Assembly: GCF_000376445.1 (NCBI RefSeq)
Contig: NZ_AQXI01000003.1
Location: 299,902 to 363,901 of the forward strand
Reading direction: 5' to 3'
DNA length: 64,000 bases
Origin: Haladaptatus paucihalophilus DX253
GTDB lineage: Archaea; Halobacteriota; Halobacteria; Halobacteriales; Haladaptataceae
This document shows, piece after piece, positions 52,530-61,101 of this stretch. Each line of letters opens with the position of its first letter. The first letter of the stretch is position 1. Below the pieces are notes generated by a model. That model did no database searches. It had not been told where the DNA came from and saw only the letters and a program-made list of their open reading frames with translations. The position numbers were made by a program, and so were the translations under genes.

Positions 52530-54143
52530 ATGCGACCGTCACGCCCCGCGCGTTCGTCACGACTCGTTCGGTTGTTCGTTCTGCTGCTCGCCGTTTCGCT
52601 GGTCTGTGCGTCCGTTCCGGCGTTCGGCGACGCCCCCGACGCGTCGAGTACGTCCATCGACTCCTGTACGACGATTTCGACGCCCGGCCGCTACGTCCTC
52701 GCGTCCGACGTCCGAACCGAGACGGCGGAATCCTGCATCGACATCCGCGCCGACGACGTGACGCTCGACGGTCGCGGCCACGTCATCGACGGGCGCAAAA
52801 CCGACCGACGGAGCGTCGGAAACAGCGGAAATACTGGTCTGTCCGTCCGCGACGCGCGGAACGTCACCGTTCGGAACTTGACGGCGACCGACTGGGAGGT
52901 CGGCGTCGGGTTCGCGGGGACGACCGACGGAACGCTTCGGGACGTTCGCGTCGTCGATAACGACCTGTCCGGCGTGCGACTTGCCGACGCGACCGGAACC
53001 GACCTGACGAACGTCACGGCGACGACCAACGTGAACCCGCAACGTCGGCCGTTCCCGGGGCCGTCGGAGTCCGCGGGAATCTTCGTCGCCGACAGCACCG
53101 ACACGCGCGTCCTCGATGCGAACCTATCGCGCAACGTCGCCGGATTCGCGTCCGTCCGTTCGACCGGTTCCGTCGTCGTCGATAGCGTCGGGCAGTCGAA
53201 CGAAGTCGGGTTCCTCCTCGGCGGGACGAACGGGACCGTCCGCGGGGGCGTGGCCGCCGGGAACAACGTCGCGTTCTTCGCCGACAACGCGAGCGCCAGC
53301 ACGTTCGCCCGCTCGTTCGCCATCTCGAATCGCGTCGGGTTCGGGGTGGAAAACAGCACGAACGCCACCGTCGCCGACGTGAACGCCAGTTCGGGTCTGC
53401 TCGGCGTGAGCGTCGTTGAATCCCGACGGACCACGCTGGACAACGCCACGACGACCGACGAACTCGTCGGCGTCAACTTCCTGGACTCGACCGACGCGAC
53501 GGTGACTGACAGCACCGTCACCGGAAGCGGGTTCGTCGGTGTCGGACTGGTCGGGACTTCTCGGGCCCGGATTTCGAACACGACGGTCGCACGCTCGGCG
53601 GGCAACGCCTCCATCCCCGGCGCGACGAGTTCGGGGTTCTATCTCAACGACTCCGCCGCCCGTCTCCGCGACGTGACGGCGACGAAAAACGAGAACTGGA
53701 CCGTGTTCGCCGAACGCGGTTCGTCCCTCGACGCTCGGAACGTCTCGCTCGACGGCACGCGACTGTCCTTCTCGGGGCGGAACGTCGCCCTCGACTCGAC
53801 CGACCGGCCGGAGGCTCCGCCGAATCGCGCGCCCGTCGGCCGGTCGGTCGTGGTCAGCGGAACGTCGTCCGACTCGACGCTCGACCTTCGAGTGGGATAC
53901 GACCCCCGCGCCGTTGCGGCCGCTGGCGTGAACGAGACGACGCTTCGACTGTGGCGGTACGACGGCGACTGGTCGAGAGTCGCGGACAGTCGGGTGGTCC
54001 GCGACGATTCCGCCGTCACCGCCTCCCTCTCCCGCACGGACCGCTCGGTCGTCACCGCGCTCGGGGAGCGAAACGCGACCGAATCGGCGTCTGGTCGTTA
54101 CAGCGACAGGTACGGAATCGTCGCCAGTTCGTCGGCGGAGTAG
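52530..54143 (+). CDS. Secreted right-handed beta-helix protein (NosD-like repeats)
   Basis: 537 residues from the ATG at 52530 (MRPSRPARSSRLVRLFVLLLAVSLVCASV), a clear Sec signal. A long beta-helix (about 40-440) of repeats such as NVTVRNLTATDWEVGVGF and SVVVDSVGQSNEVGFLLGG matches NosD/pectate-lyase-like repeats. Many N-x-T sequons suggest glycosylation. It has no C-terminal sorting signal. The final 15 residues overlap the antisense glucoamylase gene (46 bp), so the ancestral stop may lie earlier. Confidence 0.8.
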   Translation: MRPSRPARSSRLVRLFVLLLAVSLVCASVPAFGDAPDASSTSIDSCTTISTPGRYVLASDVRTETAESCIDIRADDVTLDGRGHVIDGRKTDRRSVGNSGNTGLSVRDARNVTVRNLTATDWEVGVGFAGTTDGTLRDVRVVDNDLSGVRLADATGTDLTNVTATTNVNPQRRPFPGPSESAGIFVADSTDTRVLDANLSRNVAGFASVRSTGSVVVDSVGQSNEVGFLLGGTNGTVRGGVAAGNNVAFFADNASASTFARSFAISNRVGFGVENSTNATVADVNASSGLLGVSVVESRRTTLDNATTTDELVGVNFLDSTDATVTDSTVTGSGFVGVGLVGTSRARISNTTVARSAGNASIPGATSSGFYLNDSAARLRDVTATKNENWTVFAERGSSLDARNVSLDGTRLSFSGRNVALDSTDRPEAPPNRAPVGRSVVVSGTSSDSTLDLRVGYDPRAVAAAGVNETTLRLWRYDGDWSRVADSRVVRDDSAVTASLSRTDRSVVTALGERNATESASGRYSDRYGIVASSSAE

Positions 54144-57100
54144 GCGAGCGCGTCCGACTGATTCACTCCCTCGGGCGTCACGAGGTCGATGACGTTCGGG
54201 TTCATCGAATCGTCGCGGCCGCCGCCGAAGGTGTAGCCGCCCGCCGTCGCGTTGACGGGGCGAATCCGTCCCGGACTGTAACCGTCCTGTCCGAGGAGGA
54301 GCGGCACGAGTTGCATGTCGGTCAAATCGCCGTCGAGGGTGGACTTCGGCAGTTCGAGCTTGACCGCATCGACCGACTCGTAGCCCGTTATCGTCACGTC
54401 GCGCGTGAGCTCGCTCCCGTCTCCCGCTTCGACGCGCGCCGGAACGAACCCTTCCGCGACGACGCGGTACTGGTACGGCGCTTCGAAGGTCGCGTTGACG
54501 CCCTCGCGGGCGTCCGTCGTCCCGCCCGAGGCGTCGGGGTCGCGGAGGTACACCTGAATCGTCTGCAAGGATAGCTCGTTGCCGCCCCACGGGTTCGTCA
54601 ACTCGCCCGCGAGCCGGAGCAGGAACTGGTAGGCGTCGTCGGTTTCGTAGACGCCGAACGAGTCGATGTCGAACGCGCCGTCCACGAACTCGCCCGAGGT
54701 CGGGTAGGTGTAGGAACCCGGCCCCGCGTCGTCGCCCGCCGGGTCGTCCCACGTCGCAACCTCGTCGCCGACGTCGACGTACGCCACCGTCTTCCGGCGC
54801 ACCGTCGTTCCCGTCTCCGCGAGGGAATCACCGTCGGTCGCGGCCGCGACCGTAATGCCGCTCTCGCCGTCGCCGACCTCGACGGCGACGCTGAACGCGC
54901 CGCCGTCGCGCACGATGGTCTGGCTCGGCGTCTTCACGACGACTGTCGCGCCGTCCGTTTCGACCGAGACCGTGACGGTCCGTCGCGTGACCGGCGACGA
55001 CGGGAACTCGACCGAGAGGGCCGGTCCGTCCGGGACTTCGCCGTCCGCGTAGCGCCCCTCGACGAACGCGGGCGTCTCGACCGGCTTTCCGGCCTCGATG
55101 CCGTAGGCCAGTCGGACGAACTGCGCCATGCTCCACGACAGCGGGGTCGCGGAGCCGGTTCCTTCGCCGAACTCCCACCCGTAGGCGGTCGAATCGGGCC
55201 GGTCCCACACCTGCTCGGGAATCATCCGCCCCGAGTTGGCGAACCCGGCCATCGTCGTGAGCAACGATTCGGGGTCGTACTCGCGCTCACATCCCGCGAG
55301 GAGTTCGTACTCGCCCCGCTCGCCGGTGAAGATGGGCCAGAGGCGACCCTGCCCCTCGTTGTCGAGCGACCACGGGCCGCCCTCGCGGTAGTCGTCGCGC
55401 GCGTTTTCACCCTGCTCGCCGTAGCCGTCGTCGTTGTAGCGGTAGAACGCCGGACCGTGCGGCGTCTCGACCTCGATGGTGTCGTCCACGACGGCGAGCG
55501 AGTTCCGAATCGTCGGGTCGTCCCACGGCTTGACGCCGAGGCGGACGAGTTCGAGGAAGCCCGCGTCGATGACGTTCCGCTCGTCCAGCGTCGGCCCGCC
55601 GTTGTTGATGCTCCGCGGCGCGCCGTCGTCCGGGTCCGTGTCGTCGTTGATGCGGAAGTAGTACGGCGTCCGCGTGTGCTCATCGGTGCCCGTCGTCGTC
55701 GCCATCCACGCTTCCGTCTTCGCCTGCCAGCGGTCGGCCAGCGCGAGGTAGACGAGCGCGTCGGCGTCCTCGCCCTCCTCGTCGGCGATGGCCGCGGCGC
55801 AGGCGAGTCCGGCGATTTCGGCGGCCGTCGTGCTCGGCGAGTAGCCCGACTCCTCCTCCCAGCGTTCCTGTCCGGTGGCGGGTCCGTGACCGACGACGTA
55901 ATCCGCCGAGAGGCGGACGTTCTCGTAGTCGTAGCTCACGTCGTCGAACCCGATGTCGTGGCGTTCGCGCAGTTGATACGCCATGATTTGGGGGAACGAG
56001 ATGTTGTCCATCTGCTCGCCGCCCCAGCGCGTCCGGCCGTCGAGGAACGTGTTCTGCGGGAGAAAGCCCGCGTCGTCCTGCTGATACTCGTACAGGTACT
56101 CGACGGCGGCGACGGCGCTCTCCACGTCGCCCATGGCCGAGAGCGCGGTGAACGCCTGATAGAGGTCGCGCGACCAGACGAAGTTGTACCCGTAGTCGGA
56201 CGGTTCGTTCGCAACTACGGCCTCGCCCCACGGGACGCTCGGACTGGCGACGCCCGCACCGCGGAACCGCTTCGACTCGGCGGCTTTCAGCGCCATCGCG
56301 CTGGCGTCGAACTGCCGTCGAAGCTCCTCGTCCCTTCGAACGCTTTTCGGGACTGTGACTCCTTTCAGGTACTCTCGCCACGACTTCGCGTAGCGCGCTC
56401 GGACCTTCCCGAACGGTGAGGAGAGTGCCGCCTTCGCCTCCTCGTACGCGCTCGTTTCGTCCGCGTTCTCGGCGAAGCCGAACGCGACGGTCGCGTTCAC
56501 TCCGTCCGTCTTCCGTCCGAGTCGTCCGACGAGCGCGACGTTCCCGGCCGCCTCGTCGTAGCTCGTTTCGGCCGTTCCGTCTGTGAGCAGCGGCGAGAGG
56601 CTGTCGCCCCCTACGACGTCCACCGTCGTCCAGTCGAAGCCGCCGTCCGCGGCGAGCGCCCCGGCGACGTTGTAGGGGTTCCCGTCCGCGTCGAGGATGA
56701 CCGCGTTCCCGTCGTTGTCGGTCGTGTCGTGGCCGGACAGGTAGGACTCGCCGCTGTCTGCCCTGGTGTGTGCAACGTCGCCCATCCCGCTGTTCGAGAA
56801 CGCCGTGTCGGCGAGGGCGTACACGTCGTACTTCGCTCCGCCCCCGTCGAACTTCACGTCGGCGAGGAACGCGTCGCGGTCGGGATGCGCCGCGTACTCC
56901 ACGACGAGTTTCCAATCCCGGCCGTCGGTCGCGGTTATCGTCTGCCGGAAGGAGAGCGAATCGTCGTCCGCCATCTCGGTCGTCCGCTCGACGCCCTCCT
57001 CCTCGTCGTCCAAGCGGGAGACGTTGAACGAGCGGGCGACGTAGCCGTCCGCCGGGTCTGCCACGACGAAATCGAGCGTTCGGAGGTTGATGTAGTCGAT

Positions 57101-57343
57101 TCGCGGGAATCGCGCCTCGGTCAGCGCGCCCTCGGTGAGGGTGAACCAGACCCGCGAGGGGTCGTCGGAATCGTGGTCGGCGACGGTGCCGACGCCGTAC
57201 TTCTCGCCCGTCGTCCAGTGGGCGTCGCTGCCGCCGGTCGGCCGCTCGCCCGCCGCGATGGGGGCAGTCATCGCCCCGGCCACACCTGCTCCCAAGAGTG
57301 CCAGCGCGCTCCGCCTCGTGATGTCGAATGTATTCTCGCGCAC
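54098..57343 (-). CDS. Secreted glucoamylase/glucodextranase (GH15) with C-terminal binding modules
   Basis: 1081 residues. Tat signal (ITRRSALALLGAG, Arg 10-11). Glucodextranase-type N-terminal domain (about 40-320), GH15 catalytic barrel (about 330-760) with the acid Glu in the EESGYSPST region near 495, then a beta-sandwich (about 790-860) and a DOMON/glucodextranase C-like domain (about 870-1080; WDDPAGDDAGPGSYTYPTSG). It releases glucose from starch- or dextran-type glucans outside the cell. Tail overlap of 46 bp with the beta-helix gene. Complements the cytoplasmic GH13 enzyme at the left end. Confidence 0.9.
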   Translation of the reverse strand: MRENTFDITRRSALALLGAGVAGAMTAPIAAGERPTGGSDAHWTTGEKYGVGTVADHDSDDPSRVWFTLTEGALTEARFPRIDYINLRTLDFVVADPADGYVARSFNVSRLDDEEEGVERTTEMADDDSLSFRQTITATDGRDWKLVVEYAAHPDRDAFLADVKFDGGGAKYDVYALADTAFSNSGMGDVAHTRADSGESYLSGHDTTDNDGNAVILDADGNPYNVAGALAADGGFDWTTVDVVGGDSLSPLLTDGTAETSYDEAAGNVALVGRLGRKTDGVNATVAFGFAENADETSAYEEAKAALSSPFGKVRARYAKSWREYLKGVTVPKSVRRDEELRRQFDASAMALKAAESKRFRGAGVASPSVPWGEAVVANEPSDYGYNFVWSRDLYQAFTALSAMGDVESAVAAVEYLYEYQQDDAGFLPQNTFLDGRTRWGGEQMDNISFPQIMAYQLRERHDIGFDDVSYDYENVRLSADYVVGHGPATGQERWEEESGYSPSTTAAEIAGLACAAAIADEEGEDADALVYLALADRWQAKTEAWMATTTGTDEHTRTPYYFRINDDTDPDDGAPRSINNGGPTLDERNVIDAGFLELVRLGVKPWDDPTIRNSLAVVDDTIEVETPHGPAFYRYNDDGYGEQGENARDDYREGGPWSLDNEGQGRLWPIFTGERGEYELLAGCEREYDPESLLTTMAGFANSGRMIPEQVWDRPDSTAYGWEFGEGTGSATPLSWSMAQFVRLAYGIEAGKPVETPAFVEGRYADGEVPDGPALSVEFPSSPVTRRTVTVSVETDGATVVVKTPSQTIVRDGGAFSVAVEVGDGESGITVAAATDGDSLAETGTTVRRKTVAYVDVGDEVATWDDPAGDDAGPGSYTYPTSGEFVDGAFDIDSFGVYETDDAYQFLLRLAGELTNPWGGNELSLQTIQVYLRDPDASGGTTDAREGVNATFEAPYQYRVVAEGFVPARVEAGDGSELTRDVTITGYESVDAVKLELPKSTLDGDLTDMQLVPLLLGQDGYSPGRIRPVNATAGGYTFGGGRDDSMNPNVIDLVTPEGVNQSDALAYSADELATIPYLSL

Positions 57344-57412
57344 CTCTGGAAGTAAGATGATTTGTTACTTCATACTTTTCCAACGATGGTTATCTATGTA
57401 TTCTGGGGATTT

Positions 57413-58405
57413 TCACCGTCGAATCTCGTTCGGCGGGCCACCCGCTAACCGCTCGCGGTCGTGGTCGGCATCGAAGTCGAGGTCCGGGCCGACGGGGACG
57501 ATTCCGGCCGGGTTGATGTCCGCGTGGCTTCGGTAGTAGTGTTCCTTGATGTGGTCCATCCGAATCGTCTCGGCGACGTCGGGTAGCTGTGCCAACTCCT
57601 TCAGGTAGTTCCAGAGGTTCGGGTAGTCCGCGATTCGGCGGACGTTGCATTTGAAGTGCGTCGCGTACACCGCGTCGAAGCGCACGAGCGTCGTGAACAG
57701 GCAGAGGTCGGCCTCGGTCAGGTCCGGCCCGCAGAGGTAGCGTCGGTCGGCGAGTACTTCCTCCCAGCGGTTGAGCGCCTCGAACAGGTCGGACACGGCG
57801 GCTTCGTAGGCGGTCTGGGTCTCCGCGAACCCCGCACGGTACACGCCGTTGTTGATGGGGTCGTAGATGTCCTCGATGGTCTCGTCCACTTCCTCGCGGT
57901 ACGTCTCGGGGTAGAGGGTCACGTCGCGGTCCGCGATGTCGTCGAACGCGGTGTCGAACATCCGCATTATCTCCGCCGACTCGTTGTTGACGACGGTTTC
58001 ACGCTCCTCGTCCCAGAGGACGGGCACCGTCACGCGCCCGGTGAACTCGCGGTCGGCCTTCACGTACACTTCGCGGAGGTACTCCGCCCCGTTCGCGCTG
58101 TCAGCCGTACAGCCGAGCCGGTCGGGAGAGAACTCCCAGCCGTCGTTCTGCCGGTGTGGGTCCACGACCGACACCGAGATATGGTCTTCGAGTCCCTTCA
58201 GCGACCGCACGAGGAGCGTCCGGTGTGCCCACGGGCAGGCGTAGGAGACGTACAGGTGATAGCGACCCGATTCCGCCGGAAACTCGCTCTCCGGGTCGTC
58301 CTCGACCCACTCGCGGAACGACGTCGTTTGTCGCTCGAACTCACCCTCCTCGTTCGTGCTCTCGTACGCGTCGGTCCGCCACTCGCCGTCCACGAGCATG
58401 TTCAT
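57413..58405 (-). CDS. Xi-class glutathione S-transferase-like (glutathionyl-hydroquinone reductase family)
   Basis: 330 residues. The thioredoxin-like N-terminus carries YACPWAHR (C57), the catalytic motif of Xi-class proteins, and the NNESAEIMRMFDTAFDDI segment. The C-terminal helical domain has DLTEADLCLFTTLVRFDAVY and NLWNYLKELAQLPDVAETI. Such enzymes reduce glutathionyl-hydroquinones. Haloarchaea mostly use gamma-glutamylcysteine rather than glutathione, so the thiol partner here is uncertain. Confidence 0.9.
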   Translation of the reverse strand: MNMLVDGEWRTDAYESTNEEGEFERQTTSFREWVEDDPESEFPAESGRYHLYVSYACPWAHRTLLVRSLKGLEDHISVSVVDPHRQNDGWEFSPDRLGCTADSANGAEYLREVYVKADREFTGRVTVPVLWDEERETVVNNESAEIMRMFDTAFDDIADRDVTLYPETYREEVDETIEDIYDPINNGVYRAGFAETQTAYEAAVSDLFEALNRWEEVLADRRYLCGPDLTEADLCLFTTLVRFDAVYATHFKCNVRRIADYPNLWNYLKELAQLPDVAETIRMDHIKEHYYRSHADINPAGIVPVGPDLDFDADHDRERLAGGPPNEIRR

Positions 58406-58543
58406 GCCAACGGATTGGGTTCTCCCGGCTTTAGGACTGGGGTTTCCCCACGTTCCTTCCGGGTTCGGTCGGGATTTCGTCGAAGGGATGGGTCGGAGAG
58501 TAATCCTTCCCGACCCATTCGAAGGGTATTTTTCTGTCCAATT

Positions 58544-58603
58544 AGAAATCTCTCCGCATTTCTGTCCAGATATCTTTCTGTATATCTATCCAGAAATCCC
58601 CAT
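58544..58603. repeat. Distal 12-bp iteron array upstream of citrate synthase
   Basis: Five contiguous 12-mers in register, including AGAAATCTCTCC (58544), AGATATCTTTCT (58568), GTATATCTATCC (58580) and AGAAATCCCCAT (58592). Same consensus and period as the arrays around the parA operon, about 39 kb away. Confidence 0.65.
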
Positions 58604-58692
58604 TCTCTTCGAGTCCGGCGCACCCGACTGAGCGATTTCCGGACGCTCCACGATTTTTCACGAATTTATATTTGTAATAGGAAATATAGGGT

Positions 58693-58700
58693 GTATATAT
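58693..58700 (+). promoter_or_regulatory. TATA box of citrate synthase
   Basis: GTATATAT, 29-36 bp before the ATG at 58729, leaderless spacing. The iteron array ends 90 bp upstream of it. Confidence 0.6.
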
Positions 58701-58728
58701 GCTCCGGCGTTCGTAGTTCATTCGAAGC

Positions 58729-59862
58729 ATGACCGACCAGACTATCAACGAGGGATTGGAGAACGTCATCGTCGCGGAAACCCGACGCAGCTACATCGAC
58801 GGCGACGCCGGTGAACTGGTCATCGCCGGGTATCCGCTCGCGGAACTCGCCGAGCACGCGACGTTCGAGGAGACGGTCTTCCTCCTGTGGAACGACCGCC
58901 TGCCGACCGCCGAGGAGTTGGCGTCCTTCCGCGCCGACCTCGCCGCCTACCGCGACCTCTCGGATGCGACGCTTGACTTGCTCCGGGCGGCCGCGGCGGA
59001 CGACGCCGACCCGATGGACGCGCTTCGGATGGGCGTCGCGGCCGCGACGCTCGGACACGAAACGGACGGTCCCGAGGACGAAGCCCGCCTCCTCGTCGCG
59101 CAACTGCCGACCATCGTGGCGGCCTACTGGCGACTCCGAAACGGGAACGAACCGGTCGCCCCCGACGGCGACCTCTCGCACGCCGCGAACTACCTCTACA
59201 TGCTCACCGGGGAGAAACCGACCGACGCCGAGACGCGCGGCCTCGAAACCTATCTCAACTCCGTCGTGGACCACGGCCTCAACGCCTCGACGTTCAGCGG
59301 ACGAGCCATCGTCTCGACGGAGACGGACCTCGTGTCGGCAGTTACGGGCGCGGTCGGCGCGCTCAAGGGGCCGCTCCACGGGGGCGCGCCCGGCCCGGTT
59401 CTCGACATGCTCCTCGACATCCACAACTCGGGCGACGCGGCGGGCTACGTCGAGGACAAACTCGACGAAGGAGAGCGAATCATGGGCTTCGGTCACCGGG
59501 TCTACAACGTCCGCGACCCGCGGGCCGCCGTGCTTTCGTCGGCCGCCGAATCCTTCTACGAGTCGGGTGGCGAGCGCGCGTTCTTCGAGACGGCGAAGAC
59601 GGTTGAAACGACCACGACCGACCTGCTCTCGGAACGCAGGCCCGACCTCAGTCTGGCGACGAACGTCGAATTCTACACGGCCGTCCTCCTCCACGGCATC
59701 GGGATTCCGTCGGAACTGTTCACGACGACGTTCGCCATCGCCCGCGTCGGCGGATGGACCGCACACTGTCTGGAACAGCTCGACGACAACCGCATCATCC
59801 GGCCGCGCTCCGCCTACGTCGGCGGGGAAAATCGGGAGTGGCAACCGGTCGAGGAGCGGTAA
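58729..59862 (+). CDS. gltA: Citrate synthase
   Basis: 377 residues, the size of archaeal/short citrate synthases. Catalytic-site signatures: GPLHGGAPGPV (His), GFGHRVYNVRDPRA (His plus Arg binding) and the Asp in the LATNVEFYTA region. It condenses acetyl-CoA and oxaloacetate; 2-methylcitrate synthase is a close alternative that sequence alone does not exclude. The TCA role is the default. Convergent with the Rieske gene. Confidence 0.9.
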   Translation: MTDQTINEGLENVIVAETRRSYIDGDAGELVIAGYPLAELAEHATFEETVFLLWNDRLPTAEELASFRADLAAYRDLSDATLDLLRAAAADDADPMDALRMGVAAATLGHETDGPEDEARLLVAQLPTIVAAYWRLRNGNEPVAPDGDLSHAANYLYMLTGEKPTDAETRGLETYLNSVVDHGLNASTFSGRAIVSTETDLVSAVTGAVGALKGPLHGGAPGPVLDMLLDIHNSGDAAGYVEDKLDEGERIMGFGHRVYNVRDPRAAVLSSAAESFYESGGERAFFETAKTVETTTTDLLSERRPDLSLATNVEFYTAVLLHGIGIPSELFTTTFAIARVGGWTAHCLEQLDDNRIIRPRSAYVGGENREWQPVEER

Positions 59863-59916
59863 TCGGAAAGCGATAATCGGGAATTGCTCTACTCTGGAAC
59901 TGCTCGTTACCCCTAC

Positions 59917-60774
59917 TCACCCGACGAATCCGTCGGCCGTCGGCAGGGCGACGAACGAGAGCCGTTCGATGGCGTACGGGTCGTAGATGGACTGGTGGCA
60001 CGGGCAGTAGATATCGTTTTGCGCGTTGAACTTCGCGCTCCCCGGGTCGGCTTTGAACAGCGGCACACAGCAGAAGTGCGTACACTTGTCGAGGATGGCG
60101 ATGAACCCTTCCTGCGTGCTCGCCTGTAACCACTGGTTGTTCTTCGCCTTCTCCTCTATCGCCGTGCTCCTGATTATCTGGACGGGAATCGTCCCGCTCG
60201 CTTCCACGTCCTGTGACCGCCACGTCGCGGAGGCGGGTTTCCCGAGCCCGGATTTTCCGATGTCGTTCCCCCACGTCCTGTAGTCGTCGAAGTCGTCGAT
60301 GTTGACCCTATCCCCCGCGGAAACCGATTCGGACTGCCACGTGTACTGCGAGGACGTGTAGCGGAAGTAGTTGTCCTGTTCCGCGTCCGGTTGGATACCG
60401 GGATACGTCTGGACGCCACAGTACTGGAACCACTGGGAGGAGTACGTGATTCCCCCCATCTGTTGTTCGGCGATGGTGACGGTGTTGCCGTTTCGTTCGA
60501 CCTGCTTCACCTCGGGCCACACGCCTCTCAGGTCGCCGTTGCTATCGAGTTCGACCGGAATTTGGGGCATCCCCCGCGGTGCGGGTCCGGCGATGTTCTC
60601 GACGCCGTAGTATTCGACGGTCCCGCCACCCGCTCCGGAGGGCGACGTCGCGGTTTTCATCATCGCCGCCGTTCGCGCTCCGATACCGGCCAACTCCGCA
60701 CTGCCGACGACTCCTTTCACGAACCGTCGGCGCGAGGACTCCTCCGGATATTTGTCGGTGTCTGCGTCGGACAT
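59917..60774 (-). CDS. Rieske 2Fe-2S protein (menaquinol:cytochrome/halocyanin reductase type)
   Basis: 285 residues. A Tat-like N-terminus (SSRRRFVKGVVGSAELAGIGARTA) anchors or exports it. Rieske ligands are in CTHFCC and CPCHQSIYD; the second Cys-His pair and the CTH motif are intact, although the usual Gly of CTHLGC is Cys here, as in other haloarchaeal Rieske proteins. It should carry electrons from menaquinol to an outer acceptor. No cytochrome b gene adjoins, so the complex is encoded elsewhere or it is a stand-alone copy. Confidence 0.87.
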   Translation of the reverse strand: MSDADTDKYPEESSRRRFVKGVVGSAELAGIGARTAAMMKTATSPSGAGGGTVEYYGVENIAGPAPRGMPQIPVELDSNGDLRGVWPEVKQVERNGNTVTIAEQQMGGITYSSQWFQYCGVQTYPGIQPDAEQDNYFRYTSSQYTWQSESVSAGDRVNIDDFDDYRTWGNDIGKSGLGKPASATWRSQDVEASGTIPVQIIRSTAIEEKAKNNQWLQASTQEGFIAILDKCTHFCCVPLFKADPGSAKFNAQNDIYCPCHQSIYDPYAIERLSFVALPTADGFVG

Positions 60775-61101
60775 CGTATTTTCACCTGCGTGTCGCTCAC
60801 CCCGTCAGGGTCGGTGGACGAGCGGCTCACGCGATGACGTCGCTAGGTCCCTCTCTCCCTTTGTTATTTGTTGCCAATCGAACGGCTGCCGGTGCTTACC
60901 CCCTGACGGTTCCGGGTAAGTGTTCATTTTCTGCCACCTCGTCACGTTCTCGAAACCACCTTTGTCATACACGTTCTCAGACTGTTCATGTCACGGTTCG
61001 TTCCACCTATTTCCCCCGCATCGGGTCGCCGCTCCCTTGCGATTCGTTCCTTTCACGCCCAATAGAGATATATGTGTGTTCCCGCGATTATGTACTAGGG
61101 T
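60775..61101. other. Divergent intergenic region of Rieske and KaiC genes
   Basis: About 327 bp. No gene; TATA element for the KaiC gene near its right end. No clear promoter for the Rieske gene seen. Confidence 0.6.
61065..61073 (+). promoter_or_regulatory. TATA box of the KaiC-like gene
   Basis: AGATATATG, 29-37 bp before the ATG at 61102, leaderless spacing. Confidence 0.6.

Larger units (their letters stand above)
58406..58728. other. Divergent region of GST and citrate synthase genes with a 12-bp iteron array
   Basis: About 323 bp. It holds the 12-bp-period array at 58544-58603, a second AT-rich part and the citrate synthase TATA box. No gene supported. Confidence 0.7.

Noticed and set aside
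57365..57412. Further 12-bp iterons upstream of the glucoamylase
   Set aside because: GGTTATCTATGT appears once but the neighbours lack the consensus and register.
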